Shown: positions 1 to 7,020, counted from the stretch's first letter. The stretch is 7,299 nucleotides of DNA from Gemmatimonadota bacterium (GCA_003222065.1 QHUV01000075.1:1-7299), one strand, 5' to 3'. Program-made: numbers and translations. The notes: generated by a model not told the origin, from the letters alone.

Positions 1-801
1 GTGGCGCGGCGGCTCGCCTCGGGCGATCAGCAGATGATCGAGGACGGCAAGATCGACGCGGAGGAAGTGCGTACGCTGCTCGGCCGGCCGCGGGTGCACC
101 CGGAGCGCGCGGCGACGGAGAACGAAATTGGCGTCGCGACGGGGATGTACTACACACCCGCCGGTGGCGACATCATGTTCGTCGAAGCGGCGATCAGGAG
201 GCTATACGGCTTTGGCCAGCGCAGCTCGGATAGTGAAAAAACGCAAGTGAGTGGCTGGGGGAATGTCTCCTTGATTCTAACCGGCCAGCTCGGCGACGTG
301 ATGAAGGAATCGGCGCGGGCCGCACTCACCTATGCGGCGACACACGCGTCGACGCTTCAAATCCCGGAGGACCGGCTCGGGTCGATCGAGGTGCACGTGC
401 ACGTGCCAGCCGGCGCGATTCCGAAGGATGGGCCTTCGGCTGGGGTAACGATGTCCACGGCCCTCGTGAGCGCGATGTCTGGTCGGCCGGTGCGCAAGGA
501 CGTGGCAATGACCGGTGAGATCACGCTGCGTGGGCGCGTGTTACCGATCGGCGGCGTGAAGGAAAAGGTGCTCGGCGCTCACCGTGCCGGCATCACGAAC
601 ATCATTCTGCCGAAGGACAACGAAGCGGACATGGAAGACATCCCGGAGGACGTCCGCTCGCAAATGAGTTTCCACTGCGTTGCGACGCTCGACGAAGTAT
701 TCGAGATCGCACTGTTGCCGACGCCGACTGCCCATGGGCCGGTTGAGAAAACGCTCATGGAGGAGGAAGAGGAAGCCGCGACGACAGCCGTCGGGCGCTG
801 A
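1..801 (+). CDS. lon: ATP-dependent Lon protease, C-terminal part (5' end outside window)
   Basis: This is the C-terminal third of Lon, the ATP-dependent serine protease that degrades misfolded and regulatory proteins in the cytoplasm. Visible residues 1-35 match the end of the AAA+ alpha-helical lid (the ARR stretch and LLGRPR). Residues about 43-240 are the Lon proteolytic domain. The nucleophile is Ser146 in PKDGPSAGV and the catalytic lysine is Lys189 in GGVKEKV; their 43-residue spacing equals that of E. coli Ser679/Lys722. The first codon, GTG, aligns to an internal valine of the family and full Lon is about 800 residues, so the gene is cut by the window edge and GTG is not a real start. 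Two oddities are an insertion of roughly 15-20 residues at about 66-87, and GMYYTP where most Lons have GLAWTP. The C-terminus ends in an acidic Glu run. The gene converges on the acyl-CoA dehydrogenase gene. Confidence 0.97.
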   Translation: MARRLASGDQQMIEDGKIDAEEVRTLLGRPRVHPERAATENEIGVATGMYYTPAGGDIMFVEAAIRRLYGFGQRSSDSEKTQVSGWGNVSLILTGQLGDVMKESARAALTYAATHASTLQIPEDRLGSIEVHVHVPAGAIPKDGPSAGVTMSTALVSAMSGRPVRKDVAMTGEITLRGRVLPIGGVKEKVLGAHRAGITNIILPKDNEADMEDIPEDVRSQMSFHCVATLDEVFEIALLPTPTAHGPVEKTLMEEEEEAATTAVGR

Positions 802-856
802 CGTTAGGCCGCGCGCACGAAGGGCCGGACCGTCAACCGATGAACATCGGCGACGG
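802..856. terminator. Possible bidirectional hairpin terminator between lon and the acyl-CoA dehydrogenase gene
   Basis: The 31-bp gap between these convergent genes is followed by an inverted repeat: CCGTC (830-834) and CCGATG (837-842) pair with CATCGG (845-850) and GACGG (852-856), with a small internal bulge and a tiny loop. The structure overlaps the stop codon of the minus-strand gene (833-835) and lies about 30 bp after the lon stop. No T-tract follows on either strand, so intrinsic termination is uncertain. The gap also holds one GTTAGGC copy at 803-809. Confidence 0.35.
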
Positions 857-2503
857 GACCGGTCCTTCGTCGTCTTCCAGCCGCGCCAGATCGCGCGCGC
901 ACCAGCGCGTCGCCGCGGTCACGGCCGCCGTGCTCTCGCCCGCAGCCATCGACCAGTCCGCGTGTTCGAGCAGCAGGAGCCCGGCCATGGTGCGCGCGAT
1001 GGCGTAGGCGAAGGACCGCGCACGGACTTCCGCGAAGGCGCGACCTTCCTGCGCGGCGCGATCGGCGAACGCCTCGATCCGTTGAAAGGCGTCGCGAACG
1101 CGGCCAACAGCGGAGCCGAGCGTTTCGCTGCGCACGCCAGCGAGCCGTTGCCTCGCGTCGTCGAGCACAGACGTCAGGCCACTCGTTTTCTCGAGGGCAC
1201 GCAACACGTCCAGACTCAAGACGTTGGTCGTGCCTTCCCAGATCGGCAGCACTTGTGCGTCACGCAGCAGACGTGGAAGACCGGTGTCCTCGATGTATCC
1301 CGCGCCGCCGAACGACTCGAGCGCTTCGCTGGCGACCGCGACGGCCTGCTTCGCCGTATACAGCTTGGCGATCGGAATGAGCAGACGGAGTCGCGCCAGC
1401 TCGTTTGTGGAGGCCTCGTTGCACTCCTGCCTGCCTAACAACTCGACGACGTGAAAAGCGAGCATGAAGGCCGCTCGCCACTCCGTCTCCATGGCGGCAA
1501 GCGTCTCGGCGTGAAGCGGATGATCGGCCAAGGGTTTGCCAAAGGCGACGCGCCGGCGCGCGTAGTCGCGCGCCAGGGCAATGGCGCGCCGCATTCCGGC
1601 GACAGCGGCGACGGCGTTGTAGACGCGAGTGACGTTAAACAGCGCGGCGATCTTGCGCACACCCTGCCCTGCCTCACCAACGAGGTGTGCGGGCGCCCCG
1701 TCGAGGGTCAATTCGGCCGTCGGCAGGGCGCGTGTGCCGAGCTTGTCTTTCAGCCGATTGACACGAATGCCACGTAAGGCGCCGTCCACGTCTCGCAGTT
1801 GCACGAGGAAAACGCTGAGACTTCGCTCGCGTCCACGCTCTGGTTGGACATACGCCAGCGTGATCGCGATCTGCGATGTCGTGGCGGAGGTGAACCACTT
1901 CGTTCCATGCAGGCGATAGCTGGCGCCTTCGGCGACCGCTACGGTCGAGGTGGCGGAGACATCGGAGCCGCCGGTCCGCTCGGTCATCCACTGCCCCGAC
2001 GTCCAAAATCTTTCCGGGTCGCGGGAGACGAAATGCTCGAACACGGGACGCGTCACCTCGTCCGGATACAGCTCGAGGAGCCGGGCTGCGCCATCGGTCA
2101 TCGCGAGCGGGCAGCTATAGGTCGCCGAAGACGGCGCGTAGAGGTATAGCCGCGCGAACTGGTCGATGCGCGAAAGCGCACCGTGCTTTCGTTCGTACCC
2201 GATTGCAACGAGGCCCTCCTCAGCGGCAATGCGATCGAGCTCGCGCCACGCGTGCGAGGTTGGAATGGCGTCAATGCGACGGCCCCACGCGTCGTAGGGT
2301 ACGTGCCGCGGTGGCTGCGCTTCGGCGGCGGCGTCGAGCGCTAACAGTTCGCCGGCGGCACGACCACCGAGACGTCGCAAAGAGGGCTCGATCTCCGCGA
2401 TCATCTTCGGTGGAAGGCGTTGCCGCAGGTACGACGCGAGCAGCGGATCGTCGTCGTACTGATTCGTTAGGCCCGGTGCGTCCTGAAAGAATTCGGGGAC
2501 CAC
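833..2503 (-). CDS. AidB-type acyl-CoA dehydrogenase family flavoprotein
   Basis: This is a 556-residue FAD-dependent acyl-CoA dehydrogenase of the AidB branch. E. coli AidB is about 540 residues, is induced in the Ada methylation response and binds both FAD and DNA. Collinear AidB-like signatures are visible: PYDAWGRRID (69-78), the flavin-site MTERTGGSD (173-181), RLKDKLGTR (250-258), RRVAFGKPL (317-325), SFGGAGYIEDTGLPRL (397-412) and PIWEGTTN (420-427), where Glu423 aligns with the general base. Residues 430-556 form the extra C-terminal helical domain typical of this branch. The GTG start at 2503 is chosen because the N-terminal FFQDAPGLTNQYDDDPLL resembles AidB N-termini and no better upstream start is in frame; no clear Shine-Dalgarno precedes it. 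It lies 52 bp downstream of the PBP gene on the same strand and may be transcribed with it. The physiological substrate cannot be read from sequence, so a DNA-protective role is only a family inference. Codons 12 (CTA) and 356 (TTA), both rare here, fall inside GCCTAAC motifs. Confidence 0.92.
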   Translation of the reverse strand: MVPEFFQDAPGLTNQYDDDPLLASYLRQRLPPKMIAEIEPSLRRLGGRAAGELLALDAAAEAQPPRHVPYDAWGRRIDAIPTSHAWRELDRIAAEEGLVAIGYERKHGALSRIDQFARLYLYAPSSATYSCPLAMTDGAARLLELYPDEVTRPVFEHFVSRDPERFWTSGQWMTERTGGSDVSATSTVAVAEGASYRLHGTKWFTSATTSQIAITLAYVQPERGRERSLSVFLVQLRDVDGALRGIRVNRLKDKLGTRALPTAELTLDGAPAHLVGEAGQGVRKIAALFNVTRVYNAVAAVAGMRRAIALARDYARRRVAFGKPLADHPLHAETLAAMETEWRAAFMLAFHVVELLGRQECNEASTNELARLRLLIPIAKLYTAKQAVAVASEALESFGGAGYIEDTGLPRLLRDAQVLPIWEGTTNVLSLDVLRALEKTSGLTSVLDDARQRLAGVRSETLGSAVGRVRDAFQRIEAFADRAAQEGRAFAEVRARSFAYAIARTMAGLLLLEHADWSMAAGESTAAVTAATRWCARDLARLEDDEGPVPSPMFIG

Positions 2504-2555
2504 GCGACGTGGGGCTGGGGACGGGAATCGACAGGGCGAAGCTGCCTAACAACTC
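2504..2555 (-). other. 52-bp gap between PBP and acyl-CoA dehydrogenase genes
   Basis: This same-strand gap contains no convincing promoter, hairpin or Shine-Dalgarno sequence, which favours read-through from the PBP gene into the acyl-CoA dehydrogenase gene. Its only notable content is a GCCTAAC motif at 2544-2550, just past the PBP stop. It lies within a 14-base match (CTGCCTAACAACTC, 2542-2555) to positions 1431-1444 inside the acyl-CoA dehydrogenase gene. Confidence 0.5.
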
Positions 2556-4625
2556 TCAGAAGAACACCAGCGGTCCGAATTGCGGCATACGCCACGGATC
2601 GTTCTTGAGGGCCGCGGGCTCGGTGCCAAGTAGAAAGAACTCGATGTAGCGATGATCGGGTGCCGTGGTGGAATCCGCGAGCGAGCCGGTCTCACGATCG
2701 AGCTCGGCGTAGATGAGTCCCGGTGGTGGGACGCTCCACACGTTCGCGGCGGGCAGCGTGACAGCGCCGCCGGCCCCGTAATATCGTGCGATCATATGAC
2801 CCCAGATCGGCGCCGCGAGAGAGCCGCCGGCTGCGCCGGGTGCGATGGTGGTCGGTTGATCGAAGCCGAGCCACACGCCGCCCACAAGGTCTGGGGTCAG
2901 CCCGACAAACCAGACGTCGGCGTTGTCGTTCGTGGTGCCAGTCTTCCCCGCAATTGGGATCGCCGAGGGCACTGCCTGACGCGCGGCGGCGCCGGTGCCG
3001 CGGTCCGCCACGTCCTGCATCATGCGACGCACGATGAACGCGACGCGCGGATCGATCACCGGAGTCAACGGCGCCGGCGGAGCCGCGTACGCGGGCCGTC
3101 CGGTCGGATCCTCGATGCGCGTGATCAGTCGCGGTTGTACGACCGAGCCAAGATTGGCGAACGCCGTGTATGCCGTCACGAGCTCGAGCGGCCTCACGGC
3201 CGACGCGCCGATGGCGCTCGACGGAACCGGAGCAATCGGCGACGTGATGCCTAACCGCTGCGCGAGCGCGGCGATGGTATCCATACCGACGCGCATTCCG
3301 AGCTGGATGGCTACCGGATTGCGGGACCTAACGAGCGCTTCGTGCACCGTCATCGGTCCGAGAAACTGTCCGTCGGCGTTCCCCGGCTGGTAATTGGGTC
3401 CGCCCGGCATCGGAATCGACAGCGCGGTGTCGGCGACGATGGCGTTCGGCGGAATGCTGTCGGCCAGCGCCGCCGCGTAGACGAGCGGCTTGATTGCCGA
3501 CCCCGGCTGCCGAAGCGCGAAGACACGATCGAACGGTGACGCGGCGTAATTTCGGCCACCAACGAGTGCGCGCACGTCTCCGGTACTCGGATCCATGGCG
3601 ACGATCGCACCCTGCAGATAGGGCGATTGCGCCTTCATCGCGGCGGCGTACGAGAGATGGCGATATCCGGGGCGCGCCTCGACTTTTGCCGTGCCTTCGG
3701 CAAGCGCAACGACGGCCGCGCGCTGCAGCACCGGATCCAGCGTCGTGTAGATGTGATAGCCGCCGTTGGCGACCGGAATGCCGGCTCGCTGTGCAGCTTG
3801 TCGGACAGCGTCCACGAAGTACTGAGCCGGAGCCGACATGCCAGCGTCCGGAGCGGTGACGACAGCTTCGCCTCGGGCCTTCTCAGCCGCATCATGCGTG
3901 ATGTAGCCTTGATCCGCCATGAGGCCGAGGATCAGATCGCGCCGAGCTTTCGCCCGCGCGGCAAAACGCGTGGGATCGTAAAGGTTGGGTGATTTCGGAA
4001 GAGCGGCGAGTGTCGCCGCCTCGGCGAGCGAAAGGCGCGATGCCGACTTGGCGAAGTAGTGTCGCGAGGCCGCTTCGACGCCGAACCAGCCATGTCCGAG
4101 ATCAACCTGATTCAGATAGGCCTCGAGGATCTGGTCCTTCGTGTAGTGCTTCTCCATCTCGCGCGCCGCTGACTGCTCGCGAAGCTTGCGCGAGAGGCTG
4201 AGATCACGGCGGTCGATGATGTCCGGGTGCATGTTGCCGACCAGCTGCTGGGTGATTGTGCTCGCCCCGCCACGACGCTGGCCGAAGAGCTTCCCCTTGA
4301 TGGCTGAAGCAACGCCGATCAGATCGACGCCGTCGTGCTGGTAGAAGCGCTGATCCTCGACGGCGATAAATGCGTGCTGGACGTACCGCGGCATGACCTT
4401 GAGCGAGACGCTCGTTCGGAATTGACGACCGATCTCGCCGACGAGCGAGCCGTCGCGGCCGAAGACCAGCGACGATTGGGGCGATGGCACGATCTGCCAC
4501 GCCTCGACCTCGGGAGGCTGTGCTTGTCCGCCAACGCGCACCGAATTCTGGGCCGGCAATATCGGCGCGAACGACAACCCGGCGACGAGGCCGGCGAGGA
4601 CAATTTTGCCGCGAATACTGGTCAT
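2556..4625 (-). CDS. Class A penicillin-binding protein (glycosyltransferase/transpeptidase, PBP1A-like)
   Basis: This bifunctional peptidoglycan synthase (689 residues) polymerises lipid II and cross-links the glycan strands in the periplasm. A short basic N-terminus and one hydrophobic segment (about residues 7-25) precede the catalytic domains. The GT51 domain covers about 55-225. It has EDQRFYQHDG (90-99, catalytic Glu90), GASTITQQL (120-128), RKLRE (146-150) and EAYLN (168-172). The transpeptidase domain covers about 335-615. Its acyl-enzyme motif is SAIK (Ser376, Lys379), followed by SRN (434-436) and KTGTT (561-565), so both activities look intact. The ATG at 4625 is the earliest possible start, because an in-frame TAG lies six codons upstream. 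The cytoplasmic tail is almost absent, and LPAQ near residue 26 could be a signal-peptidase site, although an uncleaved membrane anchor is more usual for this family. It is divergent from nadE and is followed by the AidB-like gene. PBP1A is the closest class label; orthology to a specific ponA or mrcA is not claimed. Confidence 0.97.
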   Translation of the reverse strand: MTSIRGKIVLAGLVAGLSFAPILPAQNSVRVGGQAQPPEVEAWQIVPSPQSSLVFGRDGSLVGEIGRQFRTSVSLKVMPRYVQHAFIAVEDQRFYQHDGVDLIGVASAIKGKLFGQRRGGASTITQQLVGNMHPDIIDRRDLSLSRKLREQSAAREMEKHYTKDQILEAYLNQVDLGHGWFGVEAASRHYFAKSASRLSLAEAATLAALPKSPNLYDPTRFAARAKARRDLILGLMADQGYITHDAAEKARGEAVVTAPDAGMSAPAQYFVDAVRQAAQRAGIPVANGGYHIYTTLDPVLQRAAVVALAEGTAKVEARPGYRHLSYAAAMKAQSPYLQGAIVAMDPSTGDVRALVGGRNYAASPFDRVFALRQPGSAIKPLVYAAALADSIPPNAIVADTALSIPMPGGPNYQPGNADGQFLGPMTVHEALVRSRNPVAIQLGMRVGMDTIAALAQRLGITSPIAPVPSSAIGASAVRPLELVTAYTAFANLGSVVQPRLITRIEDPTGRPAYAAPPAPLTPVIDPRVAFIVRRMMQDVADRGTGAAARQAVPSAIPIAGKTGTTNDNADVWFVGLTPDLVGGVWLGFDQPTTIAPGAAGGSLAAPIWGHMIARYYGAGGAVTLPAANVWSVPPPGLIYAELDRETGSLADSTTAPDHRYIEFFLLGTEPAALKNDPWRMPQFGPLVFF

Positions 4626-4649
4626 GCGAAAAGTTCTACCCTAGGCGCA
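4626..4649 (-). promoter_or_regulatory. Weak candidate promoter for the PBP gene
   Basis: The PBP gene must be read from the 45-bp divergent gap or from inside nadE. On the minus strand, TAGGGT (4638-4643) ends 12 bases before the ATG and fits the loose TANNNT pattern of a -10 box. No -35 hexamer at normal spacing is convincing, and no Shine-Dalgarno is visible. This is a positional guess. Confidence 0.2.
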
Positions 4650-4658
4650 AAGCAAAGA

Positions 4659-4664
4659 TACAAT
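4659..4664 (+). promoter_or_regulatory. Candidate -10 box of nadE, implying a leaderless transcript
   Basis: TACAAT differs from the TATAAT consensus at one position and ends only six bases before the nadE ATG at 4671. Transcription from it would begin at or next to the start codon. This agrees with the absence of any purine-rich Shine-Dalgarno before that ATG. The local sequence is clearly more AT-rich than the flanking genes. A -35 element is at best weak (TTCTAC at 4634-4639, with long spacing). Confidence 0.45.
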
Positions 4665-4670
4665 TAAGAC

Positions 4671-6530
4671 ATGCCTCCCTTCGTCCATCTCGCCATCGCG
4701 CAGTTCAAGCCGCGCAAGGCAGACTTTCGAGCGAACCTGGAGCGTTTGGGTGCGCTGTTCGCGCAACTCGGCGATCTAGAGCCGCATCCGAACGTGTTGG
4801 CGCTGCCGGAGACGGCATTGACCGGCTACTTCCTCGAGGGCGGAGTACGCGAAGAGGCAATGACCGCCGGCGCACTCGCTCGTGAGCTCGACACGACGTA
4901 TCGATCGGCAATACGGTCTCCTCGTTCAATTGACGTCACGCTTGGGTTCTACGAGATCTGGAACAACAAGCTGTACAACAGCGCGATGTACGTGACGCTC
5001 GGAAACGGCGAGCCGCAAATTCGTCACGTGCATCGAAAGATGTTCCTCCCGACGTATGGCTTGTTCGACGAGGAGCGCTTCGTCGAGCGCGGCACGGAGA
5101 TCCGCGCGTTCGGCACTTCCTGGGGCCGCGCAGCTATGCTCGTGTGCGAGGACGCGTGGCACAGCATGACAGCGACGATCGCCGCCCTGGACGGGGCACA
5201 GATCATTTTCGTCTGCTCCGCGCCCCCGGCACGGGGTCCGTGGCCAAAGAACGACGATGTGCCGGGACCCGCGAGCGTGAGTCGCTGGGAGCGGTTGATC
5301 CGCGACATCGCCGATGAGCACGGCGTTTATGTGATGCTCTCGAATCTCGTGGGAAGCGAGGGAGGCAAGCTGTTCGCGGGGTCGGCGCTGGTCGCCGGAC
5401 CGAAGGGGGATGTTCGCGGCCGCGGTCCTCTGTGGGAGGAGGCGGTCGTGACAACGAGCGTCGACCTCGCCGACGTGACGCGAGCTCGAGCGGACATGCC
5501 GTTGGTCGCCGATCTCGAGGTGATGGCGCCGCACCTCGCGTCGAGTCTCGAGGCGGTGCGCAATCACACGCCAGTCATGCTTCGCTATGACGGCCCGTCG
5601 TGTGAACCGACGATCGAGCCACCGCGGTCTTCCTCGTCGCGAAACGCGGCGAAGAAGAGCTCCACAAAGAGTGGAGAGCCGTTCGCGTTGGTCGCCATCC
5701 CCTCGGAGCGTCGCGGGCCGTCGCCGCTCGAGATCGACGCCAAGCTCACCGCGGATTGGCTCACCGAGTTCATTCGCGAGGAGATGCAACAGCGCGGATT
5801 CCATGCGGCGGTAATAGGGGTGTCCGGCGGCGTAGACTCCGCCGTGACCGCGTATCTCGCCGCGCGCGCTCTCGGGCCAAAGAACGTCTTTGGCGTGAGA
5901 ATGCCGTATCGGACGTCGAGCGCGGCAAGCCTCGAGCATGCACAGCTCGTGATCGACGCGCTCGGCATATGTACGGAGACGGTCGACATCACGCCGGCCG
6001 TCGACGGCTATCTCGCCCTCGTCCCCGACGCCGATCCGGCCCGGCGCGGAAATGTGATGGCGCGTATGCGCATGATCACGCTTTTCGATCTATCGGCGAA
6101 GTATCGAGCGATTCCACTCGGCACGGGCAACAAGACGGAGCGTCTCTTCGGCTACTTCACCTGGCACGCCGACGATTCGCCCCCGATCAATCCGCTCGGG
6201 GATCTGTTCAAGACGCAGGTGTGGTCGCTCGCGCGCCATCTCGGCGTGCCTAACGTGATCATCGACAAGCCTCCGACGGCGGATTTAGTCGTCGGTCAAA
6301 CGGACGAGGGGGACTTCGGAATCAGCTACGCGCGTGCCGACGAGCTATTGAACTGGCTACTGAGCGGCTATAGCGCCGCGGATCTCATCGCGCACGGCTT
6401 CGATCAGGCTGAGGTGGCGCTCGTCACAAAGCGTGTCGAGAGCACGCATTGGAAACGTCGGCTGCCGACAGTGGCGATGGTGAGTCCGACGGCGATCAAT
6501 GAGAGCTACCTTCGGCCGGTGGACTACTGA
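4671..6530 (+). CDS. nadE: Glutamine-dependent NAD+ synthetase
   Basis: This enzyme catalyses the last step of NAD+ synthesis: amidation of nicotinate adenine dinucleotide using ATP and ammonia released from glutamine. The 619 residues contain two fused domains. Residues about 5-300 form a nitrilase-type glutaminase with triad Glu47 (LPETALTGY), Lys123 (HRKMFLP) and Cys159 (VCEDAWH). A poorly conserved Ser/Lys/Pro-rich linker spans about 308-345. Residues about 350-610 are the synthetase domain, with the ATP-binding PP-loop SGGVDS (385-390), GTGNKTERLFGYFT (484-497), NPLGDLFKTQVW (507-518) and KPPTADL with GQTDEGD (533-548). All key residues are present, so the enzyme should be active with glutamine. 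The ATG at 4671 begins directly on the nitrilase first strand (VHLAIAQFKP), which supports this start. It is transcribed away from the PBP gene and toward ridA. Pro527-Asn528 use CCT-AAC within a GCCTAAC motif at 6248-6254. Confidence 0.97.
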   Translation: MPPFVHLAIAQFKPRKADFRANLERLGALFAQLGDLEPHPNVLALPETALTGYFLEGGVREEAMTAGALARELDTTYRSAIRSPRSIDVTLGFYEIWNNKLYNSAMYVTLGNGEPQIRHVHRKMFLPTYGLFDEERFVERGTEIRAFGTSWGRAAMLVCEDAWHSMTATIAALDGAQIIFVCSAPPARGPWPKNDDVPGPASVSRWERLIRDIADEHGVYVMLSNLVGSEGGKLFAGSALVAGPKGDVRGRGPLWEEAVVTTSVDLADVTRARADMPLVADLEVMAPHLASSLEAVRNHTPVMLRYDGPSCEPTIEPPRSSSSRNAAKKSSTKSGEPFALVAIPSERRGPSPLEIDAKLTADWLTEFIREEMQQRGFHAAVIGVSGGVDSAVTAYLAARALGPKNVFGVRMPYRTSSAASLEHAQLVIDALGICTETVDITPAVDGYLALVPDADPARRGNVMARMRMITLFDLSAKYRAIPLGTGNKTERLFGYFTWHADDSPPINPLGDLFKTQVWSLARHLGVPNVIIDKPPTADLVVGQTDEGDFGISYARADELLNWLLSGYSAADLIAHGFDQAEVALVTKRVESTHWKRRLPTVAMVSPTAINESYLRPVDY

Positions 6531-6633
6531 GAGCGTAACTGCCGGAGAGCGCAACTGCCGGGGGCGCCAGGACTGGCGCCTAACGGTGCGCGGTTCTGTC
6601 GTCCAGCAGTTGCGCAGTTCAGCAGTCACGCTC
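6529..6633. repeat. Nested direct and inverted repeat element in the nadE-ridA gap
   Basis: Two 17-base direct copies, one mismatch apart, lie at 6529-6545 and 6545-6561 (core GAGAGCGYAACTGCCGG). To the right, 6603-6615 is the inverse of 6549-6561 at 12 of 13 positions, including a perfect 10-bp match GCGCAACTGC/GCAGTTGCGC. Positions 6622-6633 are the inverse of 6531-6542 at 11 of 12. The arms therefore pair in nested order around a central hairpin. The element starts at the nadE stop and runs about 15 bases into the 3' end of the ridA gene. It could be a double terminator or a small repetitive palindromic element. Confidence 0.7.
6563..6580. terminator. Central GC-rich hairpin, likely part of a bidirectional terminator
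   Basis: GGCGCCAG (6563-6570) and CTGGCGCC (6573-6580) are a perfect inverted repeat separated by two bases, giving a stable stem between the convergent genes nadE and ridA. No T-run follows on either strand, so it is not a classical Rho-independent terminator, but its placement fits transcription ending or 3'-end protection. The GCCTAAC motif at 6578-6584 begins in its right arm. Confidence 0.45.
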
Positions 6634-7020
6634 TTCGATGTATGCGTCGGCCTCGATCTCGACGAGCATCTCGCGGTCGATGAGGGAGCGGACCTCGACC
6701 ATCGATGTCGCGGGGCGGATATCGCGGAAGACTTCGCCGTGCGCGCGGCCGACGGCTTCCCAATCACGAGCGATATCGACGACGTAGATACGCGTCCGAA
6801 CGACTTGATCGAATCGGGCACCAGCGCGCGTGAGCGCGCCACCGACGTTCGCGAGAGCCTGGCGAGCCTGAGCCGCGGCGTCACCGATGCCGAGGAGCTT
6901 TCCGTCGGCATCCGTGGCGGTCGTACCGGAGACGTGTACCCATTGACCGACACGTACGGCGCGTGAGTAGCCGACGATCGGTTCCCAGGTGGTTCCCGAC
7001 GAGAAGTTCTGGCGGCTCAC
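6619..7020 (-). CDS. RidA family (YjgF/YER057c/UK114) protein lacking the deaminase arginine
   Basis: This is a 133-residue member of the RidA superfamily, small trimeric cytoplasmic proteins. The classical RidA subfamily hydrolyses reactive enamine and imine intermediates made by PLP enzymes. Supporting segments are [17 protein letters not shown] (18-34), [18 protein letters not shown] (51-68), [12 protein letters not shown] (71-82) and [12 protein letters not shown] (102-113) followed by [10 protein letters not shown] (119-128). In classical RidA the corresponding segment reads PARSxVEV, and its arginine (Arg105) binds the substrate carboxylate. Here that place is Thr105, so this copy probably belongs to a divergent Rid group without the standard imine deaminase activity. 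The GTG start at 7020 gives the normal family N-terminus. It lies 4 bp after the HNH gene stop with no visible Shine-Dalgarno, suggesting co-transcription or coupled translation. Its 3' end overlaps the palindromic element shared with nadE. Confidence 0.92.
   Translation of the reverse strand: MSRQNFSSGTTWEPIVGYSRAVRVGQWVHVSGTTATDADGKLLGIGDAAAQARQALANVGGALTRAGARFDQVVRTRIYVVDIARDWEAVGRAHGEVFRDIRPATSMVEVRSLIDREMLVEIEADAYIEERDC

Larger units (their letters stand above)
803..6584. repeat. Dispersed heptamer GCCTAAC / GTTAGGC, seven exact copies
   Basis: GCCTAAC occurs on the plus strand at 1433-1439, 2544-2550, 3249-3255, 6248-6254 and 6578-6584. It occurs on the minus strand (read as GTTAGGC) at 803-809 and 2466-2472. 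A one-off copy, ACCTAAC, is at 3326-3332. Three copies are intergenic and four lie within genes in differing frames and orientations. Half of all TAAC/GTTA tetramers I could find in the window are in this heptamer. The listed span only brackets the copies. Confidence 0.7.

Noticed and set aside
1..3. GTG at the first base as a start for a short stand-alone protease-domain protein.
   Set aside because: The first residues match the AAA+ lid of full Lon, so the gene is simply truncated by the window edge.
680..1438. A 252-codon plus-strand frame spanning the end of lon and antisense to the acyl-CoA dehydrogenase gene.
   Set aside because: Its product is Arg-rich with no family resemblance, and it overlaps two well-supported genes. 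It is a composition artefact.
2466..2550. GTTAGGC and GCCTAAC resemble integron attC core sites (GTTRRRY and RYYYAAC), about 85 bp apart.
   Set aside because: The order is GTTRRRY then RYYYAAC, the reverse of an attC site on either strand. There is no inner paired-arm structure, no integrase and no gene cassettes.
2652..3254. A 200-codon plus-strand frame opposite the PBP gene, with others like it at 3494-3992.
   Set aside because: They are antisense to the conserved transpeptidase domain and have shadow-type composition.
4926..5939. A 337-codon open frame on the minus strand opposite nadE.
   Set aside because: It is fully antisense to a clearly real gene. Its product is rich in Arg and His, as expected from a GC-rich shadow frame, and it has no recognisable domain.
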